This document shows, in pieces, positions 22,836-36,183 of a stretch of 64,000 nt of DNA (its first letter is position 1; the number at the start of each line of letters is the position of its first letter). Location of the stretch: assembly GCF_033118175.1 (NCBI RefSeq), contig NC_083697.1:27936001-28000000 (forward strand), in the 5' to 3' direction. The notes under the pieces are model-generated. The model saw only the letters and a program-made list of their open reading frames with translations. It was not told the DNA's origin and did no database searches. The position numbers and the translations under genes are program-made. The stretch is from Dama dama. Lineage: Eukaryota; Chordata; Mammalia; Artiodactyla; Cervidae.

Positions 22836-25800
22836 AAAGATTTTGCTCTGAATCTTCAGGACAAAATGCATGCCTTCAGGATTATATTAATAGCCTCAGA
22901 ACTAAAAATGAGGTTTACTCATCTACTGCTGAATAAATTAAACTGTTCTTGAAAGTTTACTATATTTCATTAAATAAAAACATTTCTTAGGCCTGCCACA
23001 AGTAAAACAATATATAGGATCTCTCCCATTGTATACGATTTTTGATATAGTATTCCAGTAAACTGAAAATTTAAGTTAGTAAAAATAATTTATACCATGC
23101 ATATACTTCTCATTGTAAAATTCCAAATTCCCTTATCATCAAACTACATTGGGAAAAAAAAATTGCCTCTTTCTTTCTTAGAGGGAAAAAACACTTCAAT
23201 GTTCTGTAAGACTAACTTTATCAACATCAAATATAAATTGCCTACTCAAGAAAATAATTGAGAGGTTCAGTTAATAGAATGATGGATCTCAGGGGTTATA
23301 CTCGTGGGCTTAAGTGGTGAGTAACTCCAAAACAGTTTTAGTAGCCTAGCAAATATTTCCACGAGCCTCCCATTCCACTCCAGCCCCTCAGCTGATAACA
23401 TCAGGTATAATTAATTTTCCTGAAAACAAAACTCCTTTCTAAAATGTAAAGAATACATGAGTACATTTCTTTCTTAGTGTCTCCCTGGTTGACAGCGAGG
23501 ACACAGGGGTAGATAGAGTCAAGTGTTTCTGGGCACCGAGGAGGACTTCTCTGCTATGAAGGTTCAAGATCCTTGGCCTGTGGAAGTGCTCTTTAATGAG
23601 AGACCAGTGATTCACTCCTCTCCACTTCATTCTAACAGCATATTCTTAAGCAGAAAGAAAACTGACGAAACTGCTTTCCTGTGTGTTGACTTGAATGTTT
23701 TACTCCTTTATCTCATTCCCAGTGGGCAGTTTACTTTTGAGAGTGCTTCTATTTCCCCTTTCTCCTCTACCCCTCTTTCTTCATTCCTGCCTTAGAAGAC
23801 AGTTCTTTTTGAAATTATTTTGCCTTTCCATCTTTACTTATTTTTTGCATCAGGGGACAGTGCAGTCTTTAGAAAAGCCTAGAATCACACCTGTCTGCCT
23901 CCACGTAGTGCTCTATAAGTGATTCTTACCCTGATTTTGTATGAGAGCTAGTTCCCAATAACCTACTATTTTCATTTACCCTTATTTATACAACCCAAAT
24001 TTTAACTAACTTCATGTCTATCACTTTTTTTTTTCATTTTCATGTAACCTGAATGAGAAATGTAAATTTTACTGAGGATTTTGTACGTTAGTCCAAAGAA
24101 TTTGCCTCTCAGAACACAAAACTCCTCTGGCATTTCTTCTCTAGTCAGCTCCTGGGCGACTGTATTAATATGTATATGTGTCTCTTTCCCCCTTCTTCTC
24201 CTTCCCACTTTCCTTCTCCCTCTTTATGCTTCCTTCTTGTAGTCTCCCCTTGATCTATTTTTATTTCTCTGCCTCAGAAAGACCATTCACCCATAATTTT
24301 TCCAAACAAATCCAGCACAGTTCCTACAATTCAAACTGTAGCACGGATCCTATGATTCAAAGGATTCCAAATTTACAATCCCCATCTACATCCACTGCCC
24401 TTCTCAGCAAACAAAATAATGTCCATAGACCCACTTTCACTCTCCTTCAAGTCAGGAGAGGACTTTAAATAGAAAACTAATGCTGCCGTCACTGTCGTTG
24501 TTACTGTGAACCCTTTATGGATGTAATTCTAATTACTTGCTCCAAGTCTTTCCATAGGTTTTTCTTCTACTGTTTTGATTTTCATTTCACTTATGAAAAG
24601 ATTTCATAGAGACATTCTTCTACTACTGTGCTTAAGCAGTAGATCCCAAAAGGACTATGATTCTCTGTACTTCTATATGCTTCATTCAGTGTATTTTCAA
24701 ACTTACAGGTTTTCAGATTTGTACTTCCCCCAAACTTTTCTTTAATCTGTTTCTACTTGGAAATATTTAGAACCGGTGAAATAATGTATTATGGATACTT
24801 CTTAACTTTGGATTCTCAAGTATTACCCTCATTATTTCATCATCCTCCAACTTGATCTGAAATATAAATCATACAAATTATATAAGTCTCTGAAATAGGG
24901 ATTTCTAAAGCCTTTTTGCCATAGCCATCCAAACCCAGATGAAAACAAGGATTTTCATTGATACCTTAAAGGAATATGTTTCACATACTAAATTTGTAAA
25001 GGAAAACAGCATCTAAAAGAACTGAAAACAATGGACAGAACAGTAGTTGCATATCAAAGGGAAGAGGAACCCCAGTATTCATTAGAATAAACATCCTTCA
25101 AATGTCACCCATGCTGATTAAAAAGCAGAAAATCAAGTGATAATAATTCCCTACAGACACAGTGCATCATTTGGAAATTGAAAACTAATGATCAGTGACC
25201 ATAAGTTTGTATGCCACAGTTAATCGAGCTTGAACAAGGGAGAGTATTTTATTTTAGACAAGGCTTTATGGAGAACTAGAAGATCCTTTACTTGATTGAG
25301 AATACAAACCAGATCTCCATCATTACAATACTTGGAACATTACAGTCTATCTTCTAGACATAAGATTTCATGAGGCATCTCCTGGAACATCTCATTACCA
25401 GACCACATATTTTCACTAGGAAGTATTGAGTACAATGAGCACAAACTCCGGTGCTTTGAGTTAATAAATATATAAAAGAGAACTTACATTTGCTTAAGGA
25501 TCACCTATAATACAATGAATGAGAAACCCTATACCTTACAATTCCATTTCTTTTGCTTTCTTATCTGTTCCCTATATCTGAGAATTTAGGCAGCTTTGAG
25601 CAAATGAGTCAAAGGGAAAGGTGTTTACCTATACCTTCTTCAAGTCTCATAGCCTGAGATGAGAAGCATAGTTTAGAAGAGTTTTGCTACATGATTTCAT
25701 TTCTGAGTACATATAAGGTATAGCAATGGCTGCTCTATTATGTTATGTGACAATAAAGCAAAAAAATTGTCATACACAAAAGGAACTATTTTCCACACAT

Positions 25801-26093
25801 GAATTTGTTAATGGCATTTTAAAGTTTTAGAGGAAACTCACAGAGTCTGTGTCTTTGGGTGATTTAACAGCACTTATCAGATTCTCACTTCTCTGAAATG
25901 GATTGCTTCACACACAATCATTTTTTTCATCCAAACTAAAGTACCAGGTTATATTAGTTAAGTGAGAAAAAGCTTATATTAATAGCTTTATTTATATTAG
26001 CTTTAAGTATTAGGAAAGAGAATTAATTCTATTCATTTTGAATCCCTTATCCTGAGAGTTGTAGGTATTTGTTTGAGAGCAGGTAGACATCCA

Positions 26094-26372
26094 GCCAGAG
26101 AAGGCAATGGCAGCCCACTCCAGTACTCTTGCCTGGAAAATCCCATGGATGGAGGAGCCTGGTAGGCTGCAGTCCATTGGGTCACTAGGAGTCGGACACG
26201 ACTAAGCAACTTCACTCTCACTTTTCACTTTCATGCATTGGAGAAGGAAATGGCAACCCACTCCAGTGTTCTTGCCTGGAGAATCCCAGGGACGGGGGAG
26301 CCTGGTGGGCTGCCGTCTATGGGGTCACACAGAGTCGGACACGACTGAAGAGACTTAGCTGTAGCAGCAGCA
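26094..26372 (+). mobile_element. Bov-A2 dimeric SINE
   Basis: Two Bov-A monomers in tandem (26094-26205 and about 26240-26350) are joined by the characteristic linker CACTTTTCACTTTCATGCAT. The element ends with a GCAGCAGCAG tail. Confidence 0.93.
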
Positions 26373-27610
26373 GATATAGCAAATGAATTCACAACATTCC
26401 CATTGATCATTTTTCCTTACAATTCATTTTGGTTAAAACCATGTGCTTCATTTTATTTTTGCAAGTGTGATTCCTTACAGCTAATGAATACCCTTACCTG
26501 GTCACCTTGACACTGGTCTCTTCTGGGTCTGATTGCTCCTTGCAACTAAGCTCCACGTCTTCACAGCAACATAGCTCTTTTGCAGTATTATATTTGGATT
26601 CCTTTCAGTGTGGGGATGGGGGTTCAAGTGGCCATGGACTGCTGACGAGGCTCACTATCTACACACCTTGTCAAGTGGCTGCCTTCTTCCTCTGTCACTG
26701 TCTTCTTATGTTCTTCATCCATGCATTACCTGTGTTCTAGATCCTTAGCACCTCCTTCTCAAGAGCAGTCATCCCCCAATTACACCATTTTTCTTCTGAA
26801 GCATGACCTCTTTCATTTCACTATGTTTCCCTTTCAAAGCACAGCTCTTCCACCTTGTTTTGCTCACATTTGCTCTCTCCTGTTTACCAACCTTTTACTC
26901 CTCTGGTTAATGCTTTGTGACAACATACCATTCTGCTGAAACCAGTCTTGCCAAAGTTACCTTTGCCTTCTTTGTTGCTAACTTCATTGGATATATTCAG
27001 TCCCTGACCAGACTGACACAATAGAAACCTTTTGATCACTCTCCACTTCAGAAGTCTCGCCTCCCACATTATTTACCTCCTTTCTCTCCTCAGGCCATTC
27101 CTCTTTAGTATCCTTGACTCACTTTCCTTCCTCTACCACATAAATGCTGTTCTTTACCACAGAAGCCAATTCTTCACATTTTTATAGCTTTCAAATACAG
27201 TCTTATTTGGATAAATTCATCCACTCCCAGGACATTAACACCTTTGGAAAATTACTTCCAAATTGATATTAACATTCTGTTCATATCTAGACTTCTAAGA
27301 TTCAGGCTCTGAGCTCCAGATTTAAATCCTATTAACCATCTCACACCACAGCTATGTGTAACAGACACTTCAAAATAAGCTTGTCAAAATGAAATAATCA
27401 TTTTCGTCAATTCTTTGAAACTTCACATTTCACAGATGCCAGCCAAAGACAAAAGAAACTGGAAATGTTCTAAAACATCTCTCTTTCCTCAGCTGAAATC
27501 CAGTTAATTATGAAGTCCTTTAAATTAACTCTAAAAGCACTCAAATATATATTTTTCTTTCCTAAGCTCCTGCTTCACTTATGTTTAGACCTACATAGTT
27601 TCTTGCCTAG

Positions 27611-27821
27611 TAAAGTGGCCTTCCCAGGTGGTGCTAGTGGTAAAGAATCTGCCTGTCAATGGAAGAGACATAAGAGATATGGGTTCAATTCCTAGATCCC
27701 TTGGAGTAGGAAATGATAACCCACGACAGTATTCTCACCTGACAAATTCCATAGACAGAGGAGCCTGGTGGGCTACAGTCCATAGAGTTGCAAAGAGTCA
27801 GACACAACTGTGTACACACCC
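27611..27821 (+). mobile_element. Bov-tA SINE with perfect target duplication
   Basis: It has a CCTTCCCAGGTGGTGCTAGT head, the Bov-A body, and an end near CAACTGTGTACACACC. It is flanked by identical 14-bp copies of AGTTTCTTGCCTAG at 27597-27610 and 27822-27835, which define the insertion exactly. Confidence 0.95.
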
Positions 27822-27946
27822 AGTTTCTTGCCTAGATTAATATGTTTGCCAACTAAAGATCTTCCCGCATCCATTAGATCTGATTGAAATAAAATTGATT
27901 CTACACTGCCTTCAAAGTAATCTTTCTGAAATCTGAATTTATTAAT

Positions 27947-28159
27947 GTGTGTGTGTGTTTAGTTGCTCAGTCGTGTCACTCTTTGCGACCCCATGGATTG
28001 TAGAATACCAGGCTCCTCTGTCCCTTGGATTCTCCAAGCAAGAATACTGGAGTGGGTTGCCATTCCCTTCTCTAGGGGATCTTCTCAACCCAGGGATCAA
28101 ACTGGGATCTCCTTCATTGCAGGTGGATTCTTTACCATCTAAGCTACCAGGAAGCCCCA
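27947..28159 (-). mobile_element. Bov-tA SINE with target duplication
   Basis: It is a minus-strand copy: GTTGCTCAGTCGTGTCACTC on +, through to CTACCAGGAAGCCCC. Identical 11-bp AATTTATTAAT copies flank it at 27936-27946 and 28160-28170. A (GT)n tract lies at its tail end. Confidence 0.94.
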
Positions 28160-28840
28160 AATTTATTAATACTCTCCTTAAAAGCCCTATAGTGGCTTCT
28201 CTAGCTCTCCCTAATCTGACTTCCATCTGTCTCTCTCACTTTCTCCATCAGCATATCTCATAATAATATTATGCACTAAATCACCGTCAAACTGTTTGTA
28301 GTTCTACAGGGAGGTCTGAGCTTGGCATATTTTATTTCGGTGACTAGGGCACTCTTCTCCCCTCTCTCCCACTCCTTTTCTGCTTCTCTCACCTGGCTCT
28401 TTCCTATTTGTCTTTAAAACGGTATCACAGTCACTTCTTCTTTTAGAAAGCCTCTTTCAAACTTCCACCCCCAATCTGCATTCAGTGTTTGTCCATGTGC
28501 TCCTATTATATCACATGGCAAACTCTAGCATGCAACTTACAACATTACACAGGAAACATCAATTTGCTTAACCAGCTCTTCCAACAAATTTTACAAAGCG
28601 TAAGGGCTCAAGTGAATCATTACTTTAAAAAGAATTATTATTGCATGTGAAAGGTCACACTTATTATGAAGGATGGAATATTTCAAAATGAATGAAAGTT
28701 TTCTATGTTTCTTTGCTTATTTGTCTTAAACCACAACTCAAATGATTCACGATCTTCTAACATCTATGACTCAAAATATTAAAAGATCATGATTCATTTT
28801 GACTCTCCAAATCTGGTTTTCGTTTTTGTTGTTGTTGTTG

Positions 28841-29460
28841 TTCAGTTGCCAAGTCGTGTCCAACTCTTTGCAACCCCATGGACTGTGGCACGCCAGGCTT
28901 TCCTGTCCTTCACCATCTCCCAGAGTTTGCCCAAGTTCATGTCCATTAAATAAGTGATGCTATCCAACCGTCATCCCCTTCTGCTCCTGGCCTTCAATCT
29001 TTCCCAGCATCAGGGTCTTTTCCAATGAGTCTGCTCTTTGTATCAGGTGGTCAAAATATTGGAGCTTCAGCTTCAGTATCAGTCCTTCCAATGAGTATTC
29101 AGGGTTGATTTCCTTTAAGATTGACTGGTTTGATCTACTTGCAGTCCAAGGGACTCTCAAGAGTCTTCTCCAGCACCACAGTTCAAAAGCATCAATTCCT
29201 TGGCACTCTACCTTAGTGTCCAAGGCCATGAAATGCACCTGCAGGCATGATTCTACTGCAGCCACGATCATCTGAGTTTTGTTCCCACCCAACTGGGCAG
29301 TCACTCTGCACTTCTCCAAATGGGAGCAATCCAACTGTAGGTACTGGAAATACCATAGCCTTCACTATACAGACCTTTGTTAGCAAAGTGATGTCTTTGC
29401 TTTTCAATACCCTGTCTAGGTTTGTCATAGCTTTCCTGTGAAGAAGCAATCATTTTTTTA
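28841..29460 (-). mobile_element. BovB LINE, 3' end with an internal foreign block
   Basis: The 3' terminus adjoins (GTT)n at 28827-28842. The body matches the other BovB tails (TTGGAGCTTCAGCTTCAGTA, GACTGGTTTGATCTACTTGC, then TTTGTCATAGCTTTCCTGTG). Between about 29222 and 29332 the sequence departs completely from the other copies, then BovB resumes at CCATAGCCTTCACTA. Confidence 0.88.
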
Positions 29461-30689
29461 TTAATGTACCAAGTTTTGTGACTTGCTAGCAAGAATAGAC
29501 TCTGGCCAGAAAGAGCATCAGTTAATGTGAACTTAGCACTTCAATGGTCCTTAAAAAAGTATTTTTCTCTTCTAGTAGTAATGGAAACAAAAGAAATGTC
29601 TTTTTCTGGGAGTACAATCTTGGAAAGTGATAAGAGATACTGACAAAATGAATCAAGCATTATCTAGTATATATTATCTGATATTTTCATAGTCAGAATT
29701 GAAATGAAACATCTAGGACTTTATTAGATGACTTCAGATATTGTTCTAAGATTTCCAAATGAATTTTTTAGTCTTACAGTTTTCATTTATCTCCTGAAAT
29801 TCTCCACCTTTTAATTCACTATAACCATCTGTTTCTGTAAATACTTCACTTAACATATTTACCATAGTTATTGAAAGGTTTTACCTATTAATTGCAAAAC
29901 CTACTGACTCGTTTTTTCTTGATTATGGTCACATTTTTAATTCTTTTGCATGTATGCCCATCCAAGGTGGTATACTGAATACTATGAGACATGCTAAGAC
30001 ACAGGCTGCTGTTAATCTGAAAAATGCAGTGCTTTCTCTTAGCTGGCAATTAAATTTCCAGTTCATCATTCAAATTTGCAGAGGTTTGGTACTTTTTTAG
30101 GATGAATCAATTTTACTTTTGCCCTTGGTGTTAAGGTTAATCTCTTATTCCTTGGCACAGTATTTGTTCTTAAGGCCCAGAACTTCTGGGAAAACCCAAG
30201 TTGTTTCCTGAGACTCTAGTCTGATGAGACTCAAACTCTAAATGCTGTCTCCCTTATGAGGGACAGCTGCTAAAATCCCTCCACTCTTAAAAGGTTTCAA
30301 CTGTTTTTCACCTAATTAACTGCTCATAGTTTTGTCCTGTACATTGCAGGAGCAGTCAAGGAATAAGAAGCTAATTTTCTGGAGCATCCCCAATTTTCCT
30401 GTCATATAATGAGGACTTAAATTTGATGTTTTAAAATATATTTCTGGAATTGTTAGAATAGAGGACATTTATCTTTTCTGGAAATTATTCATGTGTCTAA
30501 AAGAATAAATATATAGACATTAATTTTTATTTTTGTCAGATAAACTTTGCAAACAAATTGAAATCTTAACTACCAATAAAAAGATACTGAGATAATATGC
30601 CTTGGGTTAATTTTATGCTGTAAATATTATAGATAATAAATAAATGGCCAGGTGAGGCTAAGTATTTTTAACTTTTAAAAATATTTATG

Positions 30690-30800
30690 ACATATAAATC
30701 CATGGCTGATTCATGTCAATGTATGACAAAAACCACTACAATATTGTAAAGTAATTAGCCTCCAACTAATAAAAATAAATGGGAAAAAAATAAATAACAT
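30690..30800 (+). mobile_element. L1 3' terminus, plus strand
   Basis: AATCCATGGCTGATTCATGT through GTAATTAGCCTCCAACTAAT is the reverse complement of the 3' end seen at 36554 and 41868. An A-rich tail of (AAAT)n type follows to about 30840. Confidence 0.88.
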
Positions 30801-31419
30801 AGTAATACTCTAAAAAAAATTTTAAAAATAAAGTGCAAAAAAAATTTATGGTCTTTTCATTGTTAAATTAATATTTTATTAAATAAATTTCCATTTGCTA
30901 ATTATCTAGTATAAAACTAAGATATATATCAAGAAGAGAATATTTATTTTTCTTTTTTCCCCCTCTTACAAAAATCTTAATCATTTTTCTTATAGAAAAG
31001 CTTTTCAAGGAATATCAGTTATCTTGCTCTTTTATAGAAATATGCTGTATTGAAGAAGTGACAAGGCCATTGTAACTATAAAATGACTGGGCTTGTTATG
31101 TCTTAAGCTATAATGAAAAACATGGATTTGATGCCATCTCTATATATCTCTACTCTAGCCACAATCATATAAACACAGAGAGCAGGAATTATGATTCTTA
31201 AAAAGAGCTTTTTAAAAACTCCTACTGTCTGTATACCTTCTATCACAAAGTTAAACAGAAAACCTGGGTTCTTCAGTACCCAATCTTCACTTTACCTCTT
31301 GTCCCCCAGCCTACCACCTTTGCCTTTATAAAATTCATAATCAGTTTAAGCCATAGCACCAATAACTTTAAAATATGCTTATAAGTTAGTCAGTTCTTGG
31401 GAATGAAGTAAAAATGAAT

Positions 31420-31640
31420 ACCTCAGCATGGCCTGAGTATTTTATGAGGCTGGAAGTCTCATTTCCACTTAATCCTCACAATCTCCTGTGTGATGAGTGT
31501 TCTTATCTCTTCTTTACTAACAAGATTATTGATGTTCAGAAAGATTTAAGTCATTTACCCAATTTTACATAGCTATTTACAATCAGGGCCTAGATTTAAA
31601 TCAAAGTATTTGAGTCCAATGCTCTTGACCCTGCTGTACA
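31420..31640 (+). mobile_element. MIR relic
   Basis: TTAATCCTCACAATCTCCTG, TTAAGTCATTTACCCAATTT and TTTGAGTCCAATGCTCTTGA appear in MIR order. Confidence 0.65.
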
Positions 31641-33127
31641 CGACTGTGCAATGCAGACTTCAAAGTCTGCTTCAGATTGAAGCGAAAGTTCACGCTTTCA
31701 GTAAAATCTAATTTGGTGGTTATTGCATTTGTCCAGGAGAAAGATAATGATTTTTGTCAAAGGTTATAGTAATAGAGCTAAAACAAAAAGGCTGAGATAT
31801 TTTGGTGACATGGCCTATAGGATTTGCCTAGATATTGAAAGGGGCAGTGAAAATGAGCAGATGCAAAGGAACAAGCTTGACTTCTAAGTGTCTAGATGGG
31901 TGTGGTGCCGCTTATTAAGATAGGGAAGTTACAGAAACGGCTTTGGAGGTGGGGTGGAGGGGGAGTGGAGAATGAAGGGAGCTTTTTTAATACATAAAAT
32001 TTGAGATATTCCAACAGATTATCTGTTGGGGAAGATGGTGGCCTGAACTCTACCTTCTCATCTGCCACTTGCTAAATCTCCTGAGTGAAATAGAAACTGT
32101 GATAGGACAGTGGGCCGAGCTCAGAGGAGTGTGTTAAGCCAAGTGGGTGCTGCAATCAAGGGGAGAAAACTAGAGGGTTTTACACAACACCCTCATTATT
32201 CCTGAGACTGTGAAAGGGCTAATGCACCCACTAGGGACACATAGGGCAGATTGCTCCATCCTCTGAGGACACATAGCTGTCCAACAGGGGAGAAGCCTGT
32301 GCTCCTTCTATGATGTCCAGATTTACTGTCCTGAAAAGAACACTTTCAGTTTATCTTTACAGGCAAAGAGTGATAGAGCCTGGACTTACAAAACGGAAAC
32401 AAAACAAACCTTGAGGAATCTACCTACTAGAAACAAGACAAAGAACCAGAGCACCTAGATTAAGTTTACTTCATGGACTAAAACAGAAAAGATAAGATCT
32501 CTTAATTATGGCATGAAAATAAGGGGATTACATGTATCATTTTTTAATTGAAAACTCCAGTTGTTGAAAGATGTTACCATGGAAAAGTGAAGAACTACAT
32601 CAAAACACAAACGGATTTCCAAAACATCTAAGGATCACAAGGCAAAAAATAACAGGTTAGAAGAGAGGTCTAGCTTAGCAATGTGGAGTCACTCACTTGA
32701 ATAGAATTTCATGTACAGAAAAATGTTCTATTTACCTTTACCTCCGGAATCAGCCTCTGCAACTCCTTGACAACACTCCCTATTAGAAAATAAATTTGTA
32801 CCTACTAGACATTTCACTTTAATTAAAACACGGCTAGCTATATACCAATAACATTAATTAAAATGAGTATATAATGCATACAATGCAAGCAGAGTACCTT
32901 GCACATAAAGGGACCTCAACAAATTTTAGTTTCCCTTCTACTTCAGGAAGCAACTGTTTGTCCCTTACTTTTACTTTTTGAGGTTTTATTTATCATTTAT
33001 TTATTTATCTATCTATCATCATCTTTCTTAAACAGTCTTATAAAAATAAATGTACCTACATATTGTTATTCTTTTCTGAGTCACTCCTTTCCATAAAAAG
33101 CAAGTTCTAATTTTTTGAGGAATTTCC

Positions 33128-33310
33128 ATAATCTTCTCTGTAAGGGCTATATCAGTTTACATTCCCACCAACAGTGCATCGGGGTTCCCATTTCTCCACA
33201 TCCTCTCCAGCATCTATTGTTTGTAGATTTTTTGATGATGGCCATTCTGACTGCTGTGAGCTGATACCTCACTGAAGTTTTGATTTGCAATCAGAAACCA
33301 ACACAACATT
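33128..33310 (-). mobile_element. L1 ORF2 fragment
   Basis: The antisense L1 ORF2 C-terminal region is recognisable by TTACATTCCCACCAACAGTG, TTTCTCCACATCCTCTCCAG and GATGATGGCCATTCTGACTG. It is short, and no open frame remains. Confidence 0.8.
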
Positions 33311-33546
33311 GCAAAACTTTAAAAATACAAAAGCAAGTTCTTTCTTTTTTACCATTGCTTCTATTAAGGGAAGAAAGTACAAGCTTCTAGAATGTGTATT
33401 TTTGACTTATATTTACCTTACGGTAAAAATAAATCTGCACTGACAACAATCACATGTTATAAAAGTAAGTTTCTGTATGGAAATAGTTTCTCTAGCCACC
33501 ATTGAAATAGAATGCAATGAGCAATGCAGACAAATATCTATCTTAC

Positions 33547-34906
33547 AGCCACAGGACTGGAAAAGGTCAGTTTTCATTCCAGTCCCAAAGAAAGACAGTG
33601 CCAAAGAATGTTCAAACTACCACACAATTGCACTCATCTCACACGCTAGCAAAGTAATACTCAAAATTCTGCAAGCCAGGCTTCAACAGTACGTGAACTG
33701 TGACCTTGCAGATATTCAAGCTGGATTTAGAAAAGGCAGAAGAACCAGAGATCAAATTGCCAACATCCACTGGATCATTGAAAAAGCAAGAGAGTTCCAG
33801 AAAAACATCTACTTCTGCTTTATTGACTATGCCAAAGCCTTTGACTGTGTGAATCAAAACAAACTATGGAAAATCCTTAAAAAGATGGGAATACCAGACC
33901 ACCTGACCTGCCTCCTGAGAAATCTGTATGCAGGTCAAGGAGCAACAGTTAGAACTGGACATGGAACAACAGACTGGTTCCAAATCGGGAAAGGAGTACG
34001 TCAAAGCTGTATACTGTCACCCTGCTTCTTTAACTTATATGCAGAGTACATCATGTGAAATCCCAGGCTGAATGAAGCACAAGGTGGAATCAAGATTGCC
34101 AGGAGAAATATCAATAACTTCAGTTATGCAGATGACACCACTCTTATGCAGAAAGTGAAGAAGGACTAAAGAGCCTTTTGATAAAAAGTGAGAGAGGAGA
34201 GTGAAAAAGTTGGCTTAAAACTCAACATTCAGAAAACTAAGATCATGACATCCAGTCCCATCACTTCATGGCAAATAGATGCAGAAACAGTGAAAACAGT
34301 GGCAGACTTTATTTTTGGGGGGCTCCAAAATCACTGAAGATGGTGGCTGCAGCCATGAAATTAAAAGACGCTTGCTCCTTGGAAGAAAAGCTATGACCAA
34401 CCTAGACAGCATATTAAAAAGCAGAGACATTACTTTGTCAACAAAGGTCTGTCTAGTCAAAGCTATGGTTTTTCCAGTAGTCATGTATGGATGTGAGAGT
34501 TGGACTACAAAGAAAGCTGAGCACCGAAGAATTGATGCTTTTGAAATGTGGTGTTGAAGAAGACTCTTGAGGGTCCCTTGGACTGCAAGGAGGTCCAACC
34601 AGTCCATCCTAAAGGAAATCAGTTCTGAATATTCATTGGAAGGACTGATGCTGAAGCTGAAGCTCCAATACTTTGGCCACCTGATATGAAGAACTGACTA
34701 ATTGGGAAAGACCCTGATACTGGGAAAGATCAAAGATGGGAGGACAAGGTGATGACAGAAGATGAGATGGTTGGATGGCATCACCGATGTGATGGACATG
34801 AGTTTGAGTAAGCTCTGGGAATTGGTGATGGACAGGGAAGCCTGGCATGCTGCAGTCCATGGGGTCACAAAGAGTTAGACAAGACTGAGCAACTGAACTG
34901 AACTGA
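33547..34906 (+). mobile_element. BovB LINE, 5'-truncated, RT through 3' end
   Basis: RT-domain reading runs from QDWKRSVFIPVPKK near 33549 through NIYFCFIDYAKAFDCV to a premature TGA at 34056-34058. The residue there is Arg in other copies. The YADD catalytic box follows at about 34125, and a 1-nt loss just after it shifts the frame. The 3' UTR ends with GACTGAGCAACTGAACTGA at about 34906. The element is non-functional. Confidence 0.93.
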
Positions 34907-35290
34907 TTAGTAATATACTAAAATTCAATTCAATAGCATAAGAAAGCCTATGCTATTGTAATGGTTAATTTTATGTGTCAGTTTGACTGGGACACTGGGT
35001 ACCCAGAGAGTCGGTTAAATATTATTTCTAGGTGTGTCTATGAGGATATTTCCAGAAGAGATTAGCATTTGAATTGGTAGACTAAGTAAAGCAGATGGTC
35101 CTCCCCATCTGATAGGTGGACATCATGTTGAGCCTGAATACAACTAAAAAGCAGAAGAAGGTTGAATTTGCTCTCTGTCTGACTACTTGAGTTGCTATAT
35201 CAATATTCCCCACCAGCCTTCTTGGGTCTCCACCTTGCAGATGGCAAGTTGTGGAACTTCTCAGGCTTCCTAATTGTTTGAGCCAATACC

Positions 35291-35300
35291 ATACACACAC

Positions 35301-35349
<49 letters not shown>
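35291..35349. repeat. (CA)n(TA)n microsatellite
   Basis: A short CA run is followed by more than 20 nearly uninterrupted TA units. A minus-strand open frame of alternating Ile and Tyr is an artefact of it. Confidence 0.95.
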
Positions 35350-35351
<2 letters not shown>

Positions 35352-35889
35352 GCTCAATAAACATTTACAGAATCAATGGATTAACAAAGTATGAAGCAAT
35401 GCCATAATGCCAGTAACTAAACAGCATTAGCTACTGATGCGGAATAGAATAGATGATCAGAAAAAAATGTATTCTCCCCTAGATCAAATATATTTTTATA
35501 TAAAAATGAAAGTGCTCAGAAATTGGACTACTTCTAGAACTGCCAAAAATATTGAATATATAATAGGGAATTGTGAAGTATATTAAAGCTATATTAGAGT
35601 TTTCCATAGAAAAAGAACCAATTATATAGAATATATTCATTACTCTATTTCTATATTCATTCCTATACTCATTCATTTCCATGACACTAAATATCATCTG
35701 TAGATCACTGACTCTGATGTGTCTATTCCAAGTCAGTTCTTCCTCCATTAGCTCTAAGTTTATACAATAATCAGCTGTGTAATTGATGCCCTTGCTTTTG
35801 TTATTTCTGAGGCGTTTTTAAATTATAATATACAAAACTGATCTTTGAGTTTGTCTTCATATCTGGCATAATGGAGAGTCTTCCTGCAG

Positions 35890-36180
35890 TAATCCAAGTA
35901 TTAGTACTTGTTACTTCCATTCACCCAGATGTTAAATTCTGAAAAGAGTGATTCTTGAAACTTCCTTTTCCCTCTCACTGTCACCTAACGCATCACTAAA
36001 TCCTATTGATCCTCCTCCCTAAAAATATCTCCCATCTCTGTGCTTCTCTCTACTTCCACTGAAATAACTCTCCAAGATACTATCACTACAAAGCCACTAG
36101 GTCCACTACAACAGCCTCTCCAACTCATTTCCCCAGATCTACACCTGTTCTCTTCAGATTTATTCTCTATTCAGCATCCA
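35890..36180 (+). mobile_element. L2 LINE relic
   Basis: It resembles the L2 ORF2 3' part (CTGTGCTTCTCTCTACTTCC, GATACTATCACTACAAAGCC and CTACAACAGCCTCTCCAACT). An antisense L1 abuts it at about 36184. Confidence 0.5.
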
Positions 36181-36183
36181 AGA

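Larger units (their letters stand above)
26920..28560 (+). mobile_element. L2 LINE fossil, about 1.2 kb of L2 split by two SINEs
   Basis: The parts appear in family order. First comes RT-region-like sequence (TCATCCACTCCCAGGACATT, CTCTGAGCTCCAGATTTAAA, ACAGACACTTCAAAATAAGC). Next is TCTTGCCTAGATTAATATGT and AAAGTAATCTTTCTGAAATC, then AAAAGCCCTATAGTGGCTTC, and a 3' portion with AAAGCCTCTTTCAAACTTCC. SINEs at 27611-27821 and 27947-28159 split it. It is diverged, and no frame survives. Confidence 0.6.

Noticed and set aside
27060..27130. Pyrimidine-rich sequence as possible exon acceptor regions
   Set aside because: The pyrimidine richness belongs to the antisense-like composition of L2, and no conserved exon follows.
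33477..34058. Open frame of 193 codons with RT motifs
   Set aside because: Its first 24 codons are unrelated intron sequence and the rest is a truncated BovB RT that ends at a mutated stop codon.
35082..35357. 91-codon minus-strand frame with alternating Ile and Tyr
   Set aside because: It is produced by the CA/TA microsatellite.
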